Of a DNA stretch of 64,000 nucleotides, positions 36,229 through 50,400 are shown piece by piece. The DNA is taken from assembly GCF_910591885.1 (NCBI RefSeq), contig NC_063278.1, positions 4,055,501 to 4,119,500 on the forward strand, in the 5' to 3' direction. Source of the stretch: Bombus terrestris. Taxonomy: Eukaryota > Arthropoda > Insecta > Hymenoptera > Apidae. The notes under the pieces are model-generated. The model had not been told where the DNA came from and did not search any database. It saw only the letters and a list, made by a program, of their open reading frames with translations. How positions within the stretch are numbered: position 1 is the stretch's first letter; each line of letters begins with the position of its first letter. A program made the translations under genes and the position numbers.

Positions 36229-36741
36229 CATTACCGTGCATAAGTATTTGGACACTACCAAATTATCGCAGATATGCAAAGTATGCTTTAAATGTTACAC
36301 TGATCTAATTTTCACTTTTGATTCTATCTCAATAAAAATAAAACAGCGATAATCGAAGGCGAATGAAAATTAGTTCTGCAAGGCAGTTCTACCTCAGCTA
36401 AGTGATTTTAAACCTGTCTTTTCAATGTTGCCACGTTTTATATAAATGTTATTTACAAATAAACAGTGCTAGATCCGATAAAATAATGATAAATAATAGA
36501 TCTATTATATAGATTGTATGAAGTGTCAACTATTTATTGTAGATAAATACGAACCTTGAGTAACGTAGCTATATTCTTTGTTCCAGTTTAAATTTAGCAT
36601 ACCATTTGATCGCAGTTATTGCAAGAAGCGTAGAGTTAACAGTAAGGGAACGTTCTGCTATTATAACATTGAAAATATAATAAAAATATCGACTCTTTGA
36701 TCGGATTGCACCAACTGTCCAGATATTTATATATGGTAGTG
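36229..36741. mobile_element. 513-bp non-autonomous Tc1/mariner-like element (MITE)
   Basis: The left end reads CATTACCGTGCATAAGTATT, then TGGACAC. The reverse complement of the right end reads CACTACCATATATAAATATC, then TGGACAG, so the terminal inverted repeats agree over about 27 bp. TA dinucleotides flank both ends (36227-36228 and 36742-36743), as in Tc1/mariner target duplications. The TACC...ATAAGTATTTGGACA form is typical of Tc1-like ends. The interior has no transposase frame. Confidence 0.75.
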
Positions 36742-36889
36742 TATATTTATGATAACATTATTTTTGACAAACTTTATCGTACAAACGATCATTCGATTTG
36801 CGAATTAGAATGATAACATGCTTTAAGGCACAACGAGATAGAAGGGAGAACAGTTGACTCTGTTACACACTGTACACGATACTCAATTA

Positions 36890-37337
36890 GGATAAAGAAT
36901 ACACGCAATGAGAATAAAACTGAACTGGTAGGAAAACGAAAAATTTTGATCGTGCATTCGCGGCGGAGAGTATCTTCTGTTTCCGGCTACGTCTTCCGGA
37001 AACCCGTCGGCGCGGTCGTGCTGGGTAATTTGAACGAGGTTTAATACCAAAAAGAAAAAAATGTACCGGTGCTCTGCTCAGTAAAGAAAAATCGACGAGC
37101 AAAGCAAAGATAACGTCTCCACAATAAGTGTTCGCGATTCGATAAGATTGTTCTCCTTGGTCTCTGGTAAAAAAAGAAGTTCTTTGAACCAACGCCGGGC
37201 GGGACATTAGAGAAATTGGCTTCCTTTCTTAACAAGTTCTGGTTTAAGGTGTGTGAAAATGCCGGATACTAAGGCAATTGCACAGCTGACAATCACAACG
37301 TGAGCGGTTGTTCGTTTCGCGGATCATCCGGGGGATA
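36890..37337 (+). promoter_or_regulatory. Leader/promoter region immediately upstream of Ac78C, with a uORF
   Basis: This is a mixed-composition region upstream of the ATG at 37338. It has a CTTCCGGAA palindrome (Ets-like) near 36990 and an upstream ATG at 37259 opening a 14-codon frame that stops with TGA at 37301-37303. The uORF is out of frame with the cyclase. The transcription start cannot be set from sequence. Confidence 0.4.
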
Positions 37338-40300
37338 ATGATTACAGAACAGACCTGGAGCATGATGCTGGACAGTGATGTCGCGGGCATCAATGAGTAA
37401 GTATTCACCCATGCCAATTTTCATTTTCTTTCTCTTACACGCGACAAAGAAAAGAAAAAAAAAGAAAAAAAAGAAAAAAGAAACGAAACTAGAATGAAAA
37501 GAAAATATGTACCGTGCAAGAAAGACTTTCAATTGTTTCTTTGTTTAATGCGACACATCATTAACACAATAACACTGTTCGGTAAGTTCCACATTTTGCA
37601 GGTGTATCGGCGAGATTTTTTGTGTCTTTTTTCCAATAGTGTAACACACCTTTCGACGTGCTTACACATGCACACACTTGATACTATTTTTCACGAGGAC
37701 ACGATGTTCCTTATTCTTCCTTTTTTTTTGTTTTGATCGCCTGTATGCGCTGGTTTTAATGATACCTGCGATGATGGATCATGATGTACGTGCAAGAATT
37801 CACGTGTCTGGATCGATAGTGCTGCGTATTTAAAAATATGTGTGCACTTATTATGATGTATCGTCCATACGTGCTTTGAGGAAACACTATTCTTTGGGTC
37901 GTGAGACACGTTTTACGATATATGAATGTTAGTACTAAATATTCTTTTGTATAACATCTTCTATGCGAAGATTGTTTCAGAGAACATTTTCTGTTTCCAC
38001 GTATGAAAGAAAAATGATGGAATCGGTTTGGATTTTGTTTTTATACTTATATTTTTCTTAACTTTATAATTTATGTTTTACACGCGTGACTTATAATTTC
38101 AGATCATTTATAGTTCTATTGAAATTTGGAGAATTTGATAATTATCAGAATAGTTTCATAAAGAAGATTTATTTTCTATTTATAAGGAAAAAGATTCTTA
38201 TTCTTTCATCTTTTGCTATTATTTAATTTGCCCTAAAGCTACCTTCGACTTACTAATATTAAAACAGTAATTTCTAATCTTTTATTCTTTACTTAACTAA
38301 TGGCTGCTATTACTTTTTTAATTATTTATTTATTGTGCTTTGTTTCCTTTTTAGTTTTGAACTCGAACATGCATGCACGAGATTCCATTATTTATAAGAC
38401 ACGAAGGATATCTATGTGTGTGAAGGATTAAATTGCACTTTGGATGAATATACATAATTCAAAGCCAGCAACTTTTTGTTATGTACAGAATATCACAATG
38501 AAGAAATGTGAAATTATTTTGAACAAAGCTCATTTCGAAGAGAGAGGTTTAATTCAGATATTAGAAATGTAGTTTGCATTTACGGAATTATTTTTTATTA
38601 TTATCTATCGGTAATATTTTCCAATCAATAACAATAAACTCATTTTTCATTTTGTGAAGGTCTTTTCATAAAATGTTGATTTTTAAAGACAAATTTTTTA
38701 CATATAAAACAACAAGTATTAATACAAAAAGACAATTGATGTATTATATAATGTAAAAATGTTGAACATAATATTAATGATCATGTAAAAATATTTGTTA
38801 ACAACAAAAGTTGTTTACCTACTTATCGTGACCTGCATAAATGTTTTGCAACTACTTTGTTTATACACGGCTCAATATAATTAGGAGATTGTGTACACTT
38901 TGTAAAGTATTCAATTATTTTCATAGCTACGTAAAATATAAATTCGTATATTTGCATATTTATTTTATAGCAATTTGTACAATTTTCGAGGTACGCATAT
39001 AGTATATTTGTATTATATCTATAGATGTTTCTCATTAATTTTATTATTTATTATTATTTATTATATTAAATCCTACATACTTCAACGACGAATTGATAAA
39101 TCTTTACCAAAAGTAAATGGAAATTTTGTATGTAAGGAATTTAATAATTTAAAATATAATATTCCATTTATTTTTAACATTTTATCTATTTTCCAAACTT
39201 ATTTGGAAAAGATCAGCTTTTAAGAATACGATCTTCTAATTACTTTGTGCAATGTACAAAAATGTATACATACGCAATGTGCATTTGGTATGTATTCGTG
39301 TGTCAATTTCCTAGATGTCCTAGATGTTCTCGCAAGTATTGCTCGTCTGAGAAAATTAATTTCAGATACTTTTTGACGTCGATAGGTTGAGTATTTCCCC
39401 GAGGAAACAATTATGGATCAAGGCTGTGAAGAAACTAACTTCCGAGAGGCTGGGGAGGGAAGGATTGGCGGCCTGGGAGGACCGGAAATCCAACAACGAT
39501 CCGGAAGTTCCAGACATCAATGAAACAACCGATCCAACCGAGGATGCGGACATTTCTACCGACCCGGATGTGGCTCTTGCTGATCAGCCTGTTGATGCAG
39601 AATCTCAAGCGCAGCGAGGTTCGATTATATTTAATATTAATATAATTAATATAATCGAAGGGCTCGTAACGGCATCAGCTAATGGTGCATTTTACTTATC
39701 AGAAGCTACACTCATAATATTATGAAATCGCTATTGTAACACATGCAATATGTTCATAAAAAGTTTCTACGAGTGTTCAAATACTTTCGTGAATCACTGT
39801 ATGTCTTGATTCAACTTCGTCATTTAATTAGATATAATTCTTTTATGATACACTTACAAATGCACTCATAGAAACCATGTAATGTGATGAGCATTTTGTT
39901 TAAAACGGCTCTTTTTATCTCCTGGGAAAAGACAAACATGGACAAAGGAGATATTTCTTAATTTTATTACAAATTTCTCTCGTGTGTTGATCGTCTGGCG
40001 AATTATTTAACATGCCACTGTTATTCACACACATGTTATTAATTTATTCTGTGCAATACAGCCTTCGGCTATAAATACGAGTGGATATTTCCAGATGTTT
40101 TCAAGAAAGGCGTACTCTATAAGGGAATATTTTGTCCATCGCTTTCGAACAGCTTCCACAGCAAACAGCTGGAGACGTCCTACCTTCATTACTCGAATCG
40201 TCAACGGCAGAAATCATTGATCATGCTGAATATCGTCGATCTTAGCTTAAAGGTAAACTGATCCCTAAAGAACGAATAACTTGAATCCTACGAAGTATAT

Positions 40301-43300
40301 TCTGTATTTTGTTTTTTAATTTCTGTCCCATACTATGCACCGGGGATACCAGATTATTCTTATGGCGATATGGCTGTGGGAAAGAGACGAGAACAGCGGC
40401 GGCCTGATCGAGTCGTTGTCTTGGGCGATCTGCTGTATGATAGCGAACTTGGTGGTTTGCGTTCTTGGCTGGTGGCGGTGTTTCTCCAATAATTATTTAT
40501 ACTGGGCTTCCATATTTACTTGGTTACTGATCAATTCTCAAGGTGATGACACGTACAAACGTCATATATAATTTCTATCTTTATCTTTTTTCTTTTCTTC
40601 CTTTTCTTTCTGTTCCTGAATAGACACATTCTTTTCATAGTTGGATATAATAGTCGACGTACGTATAGTGCTTCACATTGCAATGTTCTAATATACATAT
40701 ACACATATAAATATACGTACGTGCTCTCTTGGGAAGATTGTATCTTCGTTTACCGAATAGAGTTTTGCTCCACTGGCTCGTGCGTTGGCGGTCCAGCGAA
40801 TTGCTTGAATGTTCAGCGAACCGTAGAGAGAGAGAGAGAAAGAGAGAGACGGTAGAGCAAACTTATACCTAGGCATGGGTTACTATTGATCGGCGATCCT
40901 TTGCGGCTATTTAAGATTAACGAAACGATCGTTATGTTTCCATAAATGGGTCTACAATCGAGAGTGTCTTTATGTTATCTGCACACCCCCTGTCAATTGC
41001 AGGTTTTATAGGAGCTGGTCTAGATTTCTCTAGTCAACAACGTCTTATGTGGTACATTTTGTTTGTCGTGTATGCGCCGTATGCCATGCTGCCGTTACCT
41101 TTGAGATGGTGTGTCCTTGCCGGTTACGGGACAGCTTTAACTCACATGGTGATGGCGGGAATAACTTTATTACGAGATCCCACATATGTAAGAATCCTTG
41201 GTCTACATTTTAGTTTCTACAAGTTAACGCCTCCTACCCATTTCACTTATATAATACTCTTCCGTCAACTTTTTCTTTCTTAGCGCAATCCCAAGTACGC
41301 TTCGCAGCTTTCTTTTCGTTAAAGTACGTTTAATTTTGCAATTGCAGCTGCATGATGTCACGTGCATAGTTCGAATGCTAACAACCAACGTCCTTCTTTA
41401 TCTTGCAATGAATCTAGCTGGCATGTACACTAAGTATTTGACAGACAGAGGACAGAGACAGGCTTTCCTGGAAACGCATAGATCCATGGAAACCCGGCAA
41501 CGAACTCAAAACGAGAATAATCGACAAGAGAAGTTGCTCCTTTCCGGTGAGACATGCTTTAAATTCGTTAATCAAATTCATGAATGATTCCTAGCGCTGT
41601 GGTTTATTTTACAGTCGACTTAGTTTACAGCTTTGTTCAGGATTTAATTTAGTATTTCGTTTAACGGTTTGGCAAAGTTTATTACAGTTCAAAATGCAAC
41701 TTTTTCAACCTTTCAGCAATTTTATAATATGAATTAATCTATTCGTTTACAGGAGTATTACCCAATTAAATAGAATTAGATTGACATTTTGTTGGAAGAT
41801 CGATATTAAATTGAACTCGTTGTTTCACGATTGTTCACACAATTAACACGAACATGAGTTAGAGAGAATATATATATATATATGTATCATAAATGTATAT
41901 GGACTGTGTAATTACGTATCGATGCAAAATACGTACGACATGTATTTAAGTATATTTATATATATGTCGAACATGTCAAACGTAGTCTATAAAAACGCAT
42001 GGGGTTGCGCCGTAGGCATGGGGTTCGTCAGCGCGTGTAACTTGCTCAGCCGAGTGTCAAAAAGGGTCACTAGACACTTTCACCCGATTGCGCCAGATAT
42101 GTTTTACCGATAGCCTAGCAGTACTTTGCTTTTACGTATTATCGATCTTTCGACGATTATTTGTTTAGGAAGTATAAGTAAAATACAATCAAATAAAATA
42201 GAACAAACGATCCCGTCATACTCGTTTGATTAATGGTAGATTATTATATAATTAATCGATGAATGTTTCATTTTGTCTATAACGTATTTTGTTGAATAAA
42301 AATTATGCTTTCAAACATGTAATCACGTTTAATGATTGACGAATTTTATTGTAGTTTTACCAGATTTCGTGGCTAAGGAAATGATCCGTGATATCGCTCG
42401 TGAGACTGCACGAGGTGGAACAATCTCTTTTACACCTAATCAATTTCATAGAATATATATCCATCGCTACGAAAATGTGAGCATACTTTTTGCTGACATC
42501 AAAGGTTTCACTGGTATGTAATCACATATTTACGATAGTGAACTGCACTAGTTTACATCTTTATTTAAAAGTTACTTTTGTATGATGTTTACTGTTACAA
42601 TGGAAAATGGAAATATATGAAAAATGCAATGGAAAAAGAAATATAATAATAAGTAACTATTTTTTATTTTTAGGTATACCAAATAAAATTTATTTTCTCG
42701 AATGAAACGGTGTGATTGTTTATAAAAGTCTATATTTCTTTCTGTATTAGTATTAATTAATTCTCTCTTGTAGTTTGCAGTTATTTCTGTAATTCATGTG
42801 TATTAACATCTTTTCAATCAAACTTTTATCTCTATTATTGCTTCGAAGATATCAAAATGGTAAAAATTTTAAATTACGTTATATACCAACATAAATTTTA
42901 TTCTTAAACAACATAATTTACATATGTCAATTACTTAAGTGTATTAATTATAATTTTTATTTTGTACATTAATTTCTATTAGCACACACAACGTATATTA
43001 TAAGATATTAGATATATGTAGTAACTCTTAAAATACTCTTACAAAGTTTCAAATTTAATCTATGATATTCGTCTTTATCACAAAGCTTTGGCCAGCCAAT
43101 GTAGTGCTCAAGAGCTCGTTAAAGTGTTAAACGACTTGTTCGCTCGTTTCGACAAGCTCTCTGCAGAAAATCATTGCTTGCGTATTAAATTACTTGGGGA
43201 TTGTTATTATTGCGTTTGCGGACTACCGACTCCTCGAAGCGACCATGCTCATTGCTGCGTCGAAATGGGCTTGCACATGATTAAAGCAATAAGAGATGTG

Positions 43301-46300
43301 CGGTATACAACAAAGGTAACTAAATTCTGTATAATCTAAAATAATCAAACAATAATTTAAGACATACTGTAAGTTAGCAAATTTGAAAAACATAATTTAA
43401 CTGTTACAATGCATATGTGGGATATGCAAATTTCCTTTAAGATTAATTACAAGCTGCAATTTAACAATGTAATTGAATTTTGCAATATTTCAAAAATATA
43501 AAATAAAGATACACCATACGTCAAGTGCGTAATTTAAGAAAAATTGTTCTTCATTTAGGTTGACCTAAATATGAGAATAGGAATTCATAGTGGCTCGGTA
43601 CTGTGTGGCGTACTTGGACTTCGAAAATGGCAATTCGATGTCTGGTCTTACGATGTAACACTGGCTAATCATCTAGAAAGTGGAGGCATACCAGGGTAAA
43701 ACTTACTGTGTATCTCTCATTGGATTTAACAAAAGAAGTACACACAAGGAAAACATAATAAGTCTATATTTGTCGCTTTTCTGATTTTTATATCATTTGG
43801 AACCTAAAAGACAGTACTTCAACTCCAATACTCTAAAACTTTAAGTTTCTAACATTCTGAAACTCTGAAACTCCCTTGTGTAATATTTACTGTTGCATAA
43901 TGAATTGTGCGAGAACGTTAATAAAGTAAGTAGTCGCAGTAATACAAGGAAAACGTAATATTTCAGGAGAGTACATATTTCGGAGGATACTTTGAACTGT
44001 TTAAATGACGTGTACGAAGTGGAGCCAGGAAACGGAACCGAAAGGGACAATTACTTGAAAGAGAGAAATGTGGTAACGTACTTAATCAAACAGGTGGAAC
44101 CTTTGAGATGCAGACGTCGATATTCTTCACGACCTAAGATATGGACCGAGGAGGATGCGAGTAAAAGTAAAAAGAGCTTCAAATTGAACAATCCATTAGC
44201 TGCAAACAGTAGCGCTCCGAACTCTTCCACGGACGACGATATTGGAGTGGACTGGACACCGGAAATACCATTCGAAAACGTTAGTATCTAACGACTATTG
44301 GAAATTAGTAACGACTTTAAATCGGGAAACACCTTGAGAATCTAGCGTTAGGTTATTTGTATAGTTGAATACTGCGACGTCAGTTACCAATTTGGAGTCA
44401 GAATACCTCGAGGAAGAGAATGGATCCGCGAAAAGTAACAAGGTTGCGTCTGCTACATCTGCTGAGAAATTGAAGGCGGCGGGCCTTGAAACTGCAAGTA
44501 ATAAGCGTATGAGGTTGGCGAACATAAATGCTTGGACTTTGCGTTACAATGACGAAAGCCTGGAATCAAAGGTGAGATCGATATAATACGTTCTGCGCGT
44601 ATAAAGTTACTTTTTAATGAGTTCAATTAAATTTAAAAAAATTGAATTCAATGAAATCCAATTAAACTGAACATTAAATTAATTTCGTTAAATTAATGAT
44701 CTTGATGCAGATATTGTTTTACGTGTTCGTAGTTCGGCCAATTGCGCGAGGATATGTTTAAATCCAACATGATTTGTTGCTTCGTCGTGTGGATATTCAT
44801 CGCAATTTGTCAAGCAGTGATATTGCCAGAGTAAGCGACTGGTTTTTCATGACTGTGTTTTAATAATAATCAAATAATAAACAAATTTATGAATGTTAGA
44901 AAAGCTAATCATAAAAACTTTGAAAATAAAATACTGATTCGGTTGTTATTGTAGAAGAAACAATGAGATAAAGATTATAGAATAAATTAGGATAAAAGAT
45001 TATAAAATAGGATAATTAACAATGTATTAATTTTGAAATTACATCAACTTCTTTCCACAGCTGTATTATTCTTTTGGGTTCGCTGCTATTGACGACGCTC
45101 ATTCTGGTAGCATCCTCAATTCTGGTGATGGCAGAAGAGTTCAAAACTTTGCCAACATATTTGCAACATGCTTCTTCGATGTTGGTTCACAACAAGCAGC
45201 ATCGAACGATCTTCATATGTAGCGTGATCAGTCTCATGGCTTTAACATCTATAGTCGGTGTCCTGGCGTGTCCAACATCGATTCGACAATATCCTGAAGC
45301 TTTGGAGCTTCAGCAGCAGCCATTAGTGAACCCAACACTGCAACCAGAACGACTGGTAGCACCGACTGCTGGTCTCGACCAGTTCATCTTGACGTTTCTG
45401 GAAGCGGCCCTTCGCGATGAGCCTTCAGAAGAGCAGAAAGACGTTTCTTCGAAAGAAAATCAAACTGCACCGCATGGTTCTAACAACGTTGATATGGAAC
45501 TGACAAGAATCCTCAATGACAGGGCCAGTCTGGTGAAAGGTCGAGGAAGAAAAATGTTTTTCAGGTTCTATAGATACGAACAACGCCACCGACTCGTATT
45601 TGGAAGGCATTATAAAAGATTTGCTTGTAATCGTAGGGACGAGGACGTCGTTTTGAGGAAAATGTCATCAACACCGGAAACGGAAGTTCAAGCGGAACCT
45701 ATGTATTCGTTGGATTACGATGATGACATCGTTTTGGGGACTACCTGTGTACGACCGGAATACATTGTGTTCACATGGATCTTATGCCTGATTGCGTTAG
45801 CCTCTGCACTGAAATTGTATTATTTAGTGAAAACGGCATTGGCCACGATCATCGTGTCCGTTTACGCCGTGCTGATTCTGGTAGTCTGCAAGGACTTTTT
45901 TTCGATCCCTGACGAGGAGAAGGATTCGTGAGTCGTGCTTGTCATCCATGAAAATCTAGTTTATTTTAGATTCTCAGAAACATCACGCTGTTAATTATGC
46001 TTTTGCGTTTTTAGAGCGACGATACCTCTCTCGGCACAGATGCTCACGTTTATGTTAGTATTCCTGGTAATGGTTACGTATCATGGTAGATTAGTAGAAG
46101 TAACGTCCAGATTAGATTTCCTTTGGAAACAACAGGCTGAGAGGGAGCTAAGTGACATGATTGAATCACGACATAATAACATGCAATTATTGAAGAATAT
46201 CTTACCTGACCACGTAGCTCATCATTTTTTAACACAAGAAAGAGCACCAGAGGTAGAACAATTTATGTTTCCAGATTCTTGGTGAATTTCATAAATATTA

Positions 46301-47455
46301 TAATTTCTTTTTTATATTTTGCAGGAATTGTATTCTCAGTCTCGTGACATAGTTGGAGTGATGTTTGCTAGTGTACCAAATTTCACAGAATTCTATTCAG
46401 AAGATGTTAATAAAGGAATGGAGTGTATACGTTTACTGAATGAAATCATTGGTAAAATTAAACATTTTGTATGTTATTGAATATTATATACATTCTGTGC
46501 ATTTTAATATTTTTGAATTTATCATAAACGCACAAACATCGATACAAATTAGAGTGACAAATTTGGTGGATCTGTAGATTTAAAAGTATTTGTTGCTTTT
46601 AATATAATTTATAATTCAACGATATGAATTTGAAATATCTTTTTCCAGCTGATTTCGACGAACTTCTGGATGAGAATCGGTTTCATTGCATTGAAAAGAT
46701 AAAGACAGTCGGAGCAACTTACATGGCAGCTTCTGGTCTCAATCCTTCTCAAAATGTAATTCTATATATGATTCAAATATCTTTACTCATATTCTGCGAA
46801 ATGCAATAATAAACTATTTCCATTGTATTCGTCCTGAATGACTTAGTTCTTTAAAAACATTATCCAATATTATTAATTCTTAAATATTTTTCTTTTAGGA
46901 TAATAACAAGGATAACATGGAGCATTTGTGTAGATTAGTGGATTATGCAGTAGCCATGCGACTTCGTCTTGAAGATGTGAATATACACTCGTTTAATAAT
47001 TTCGACTTAAGAGTGGGTATCAGCTGCGGCCCACTGGTAGGCGGTGTGATCGGTGCTCGAAAGCCTGTATTCGATATTTGGGGCAACACTGTAAACTTAG
47101 CTTCCCGCATGGACTCTACAGGCGTTATGGGGAAGATACAAGTCCCGCAGGATATTGCTAGGGTAATTGTGCAGCATGTAAAACGAAAATAATTATTCGC
47201 TACCCATACAAATCGTTTATTCAATTTCAAATATTTCAATAGTTTTTGGAGTCGAGAGGATATCAAACTCAGAAAAGGGGACTTATTGAAGTTAAAGGGA
47301 AAGGAACGATGGAGACGTATTTCGTATTAGGCAAGGGAAGTCTACAACAAGAAGGCACGACTAAGCACACAACAAGATGCCGAAGTCTTGCAGCAGTTGT
47401 TTATGGTGTCGTTCAAGCACGTCGCAAGCAAATGCGAGCGCTTAGGAGGACATAA
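37338..47455 (+). CDS. Ac78C: Ca2+/calmodulin-regulated transmembrane adenylyl cyclase (AC8 / Ac78C type)
   Basis: The enzyme makes cAMP from ATP at the plasma membrane. Eighteen exons join in phase to 1338 aa: 37338-37396, 39386-39618, 40062-40252, 40353-40542, 41003-41187, 41348-41546, 42355-42513, 43086-43315, 43559-43695, 43967-44279, 44365-44571, 44733-44830, 45061-45927, 46015-46252, 46325-46451, 46649-46755, 46899-47162 and 47243-47455. C1 shows metal-binding Asp residues in ILFADIKGFT and LLGDCYYC. C2 shows FDELLDENRF, KIKTVGATYMAASGLN and DIWGNTVNLASRMDSTG, with the purine-binding Lys and catalytic Asn/Arg. The closest match I recognise is mammalian AC8: NCLNDVYEVE, SSLAAVV-like tail, FHRIYIHRYENVSIL. 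The first exon and the 39385/39386 acceptor are chosen by phase and are less certain than the rest. The second membrane cassette carries a long insert. Confidence 0.93.
40829..40856. repeat. (AG)n microsatellite in an Ac78C intron
   Basis: A short purine-only run of AGAGAG words, interrupted once by an extra A, in the intron between exons ending 40542 and starting 41003. Confidence 0.7.
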
Positions 47456-50400
47456 GTATTCTATTCACATCAGCTTTTTTTTTGGTTCGTTGGTGCCTAT
47501 AGTTATGTACAAACGATTCACCTTCGTCAAATTAGCAACTAACTTGTGAGATAAGACTTAAAATGAATGACTACGGTAACTCTTTTATTTTTGAAGACAG
47601 AAGAATATTTTTTAGAGATCGTTTAGTTTAGAGGAAAAGATTTCAGTAAATTTATTTCTCTGTGTATTCCTTTGTCATCTTAAAATCACCATCGTTTTAT
47701 TACATCATTAATAATTGTCTGTTATATTCCTTAAGAGAGCAAATTATATTACTAAGATCGTGAGTGTTCTAATTTTAAATTTGTGTTTGGTAATGAAATA
47801 TTTTTTTTTAGACGTTGTATAAAATCTGTTAATCATAGAGTAATTTAATAATGAAATATAATTAACAAAGTGAATAACAAAATAATTTAAATATTCTTGT
47901 CTAAAATTATATGTAATATTTCAGTCGAATTAATTAATTAATTGCTAGTTGAAATATTTTCTTTCCTTCTAAATATAAGAGTTATCAGATAATCCATTTT
48001 AAGTGACTCATCGACTATTAGAGCTCAAAGGACGACGAACACTTGTAGTTAACATACTACCCAATACACTTCCTTTTTTGTCGGAGTGTTGGATAACATG
48101 TTAATTAACGTGTTTTGATTATATTATAATAATAATATTTATTGTTATTGACCAGTGTAAATTGTAAATTAATTTCGTTTTGTATTTATAATTGTTAATT
48201 TTTCTTTGACTCACTTCTTTCTTCTAACAACTCTATAGAAATATAATTTTTACTTCCATTCCATTATTTAAGAATACTTTATAAGTGTAACGATATTATT
48301 TATAAAAGATCATAAAGTAGTCTGTGACCCATTTTATTTTATAAATGGATATATTTCAAGAAGTATTTTGAATTAAATATATAAATACTAAAAAGAGAAA
48401 CATTAATATTTAAGCAAAGTCAGTGATTGAAGGCATCAAGGACATTTCAGGAATTTTATGTTCTTCTCATAGTAAAATTCATTAAAAGTTTATATTATTT
48501 TCATTTTTTTGAAGAAATCTTAATAACAATATTCTTGTAACGATAAGAGGAATCTTGGGGAAATGTGAGTGTCCCTGAAGTATCCTTGAAGCTAAAACCT
48601 TCTCGATTTCTTGCTTTAAAATTTTAACAAATTTCACTATCTTTGTCACTGTTACAGTGATTGTGTTTTTAATTCATTGTACTTTTCATTATGTATCTAT
48701 TTATACCTAGATTAAAATGGACCATTTTATAGAGGATTAAGTTATTTTTCTTAGCTACAAATATAATCACATAAATGTAGCTCTTGTTCCCAGAGAACTG
48801 AAATTCTAATGCATCTCTTGCATAGGTGAAAAATAGACTTGGCTGTAGAATCAGTCGACACCAAAAATAGTACCTATCTAAGTGCATTAAGTTTAAAATT
48901 TTATATGCTGCTATATGTAGAAATCTTACGATAGAGCAGTTTTACCTATTAATGAATTCTTGTACATTCTCCATTTTTTCTGCTTCTATTATATTTCTGT
49001 TCTGTATTTACTATAATGAAACAAATTCCAATATCTGTAAATATTAATCCAACATGTAAAGTAAATAACAACAAATCTGGAAATATATGCAATGATATAT
49101 AAAAGATATAAACTAAATTATGAAATGACATTGTTGACACAGTAATAAATAAGTTAATAGACTAAAGCAATCAATTCAAACATGTTACACATATCTGTTC
49201 TATTTTATAATGAACATGACCAAGAATTGTCACAACGTTTTTGTTAAAGTCGATTCAGTGTGTTTTGAGTCTTGCATGTAGGAAATAAAAAAATCTTGTA
49301 TAGCAACCACTTCTTTTTTTGGGAAAAGTCAATTTAATAATAATTGCAGGGCAGCAGCATTCGTGTTGATAATCATAATGTACAGCACAGTCGAGCTCTG
49401 TGTAACTGTATATTACATTATTATGGTAAACACAATATATTTTAATTAACCGTAATAATAATTCATGATAATAATAGTTGTAATGATAATAATAAGGCTA
49501 GCTACAGCATGATCTCCCGCATAAAGAGATCACCCGATCCAACTGTACACTTTTACAACGTACTTCATAATAATAATCTAATTACATTAATTATAATTAG
49601 GTAATTATTACAATTTCAACCTAATTAAAAGAATGTTTTGCGACACGTAGGAGGGACCGCACGTCTTGACTTTTCGAGAAATTAATGCAAGAGTCTCCAT
49701 CGTTTATGTTGCCCCGTTTCTTTTGTTCACGATAATTGTACACGCTATTTCGCGTAAAAAATTTGGAAAATCGTCTGTGTACATTGATTTCTCGAAAACG
49801 AAGGTATCATTTTTTTCTTTTAAAAAGTTCTTTTCCATTCTTTTTTTTTTCATTTTCTCTCTTTTTCAAGTATAAAGGCACTGTACACGTAAACATACAA
49901 TATACTATAGAAGAGCGCTATAGGCGGTCCAGATGGGTACTATTTTTTAAACAGTTAAAACGTGCCCGTTTAAAAATATCGATACGATCTTCTTTCATTT
50001 CTTTCTTGTTTGTTCCTTTTATTTCCTTTTTTTTTCTGTTTTATTCTTCTCATTGTTACGATGCTACGCACTTAAAATAGGGAGCGGTTTCCTTCGATTC
50101 TAGCTGCATTGGTCAACGCTATATCTTCTTCGACGCTATCTATCTTAAACATTAAGGAAAAATATAGATGACTATTATATCAGAATGTGCAGAACTCACG
50201 GTAACTATTTGGGAGGAAATAATTGGTCAATGCGATCAGAAGTTAAGAAAACGCTCCGGTTTAAAGGTGGGATTTGTTTATCACAATTTGGCAGTGAACG
50301 TTCTCACGTTTAAAATACAGTTTTACAAGTTTTTAAGCTACGTGAATCGTTATCATCATCCTCATCGTCTTCTTTTCTTTCCCTTTTTCTTTCTTTCTTT

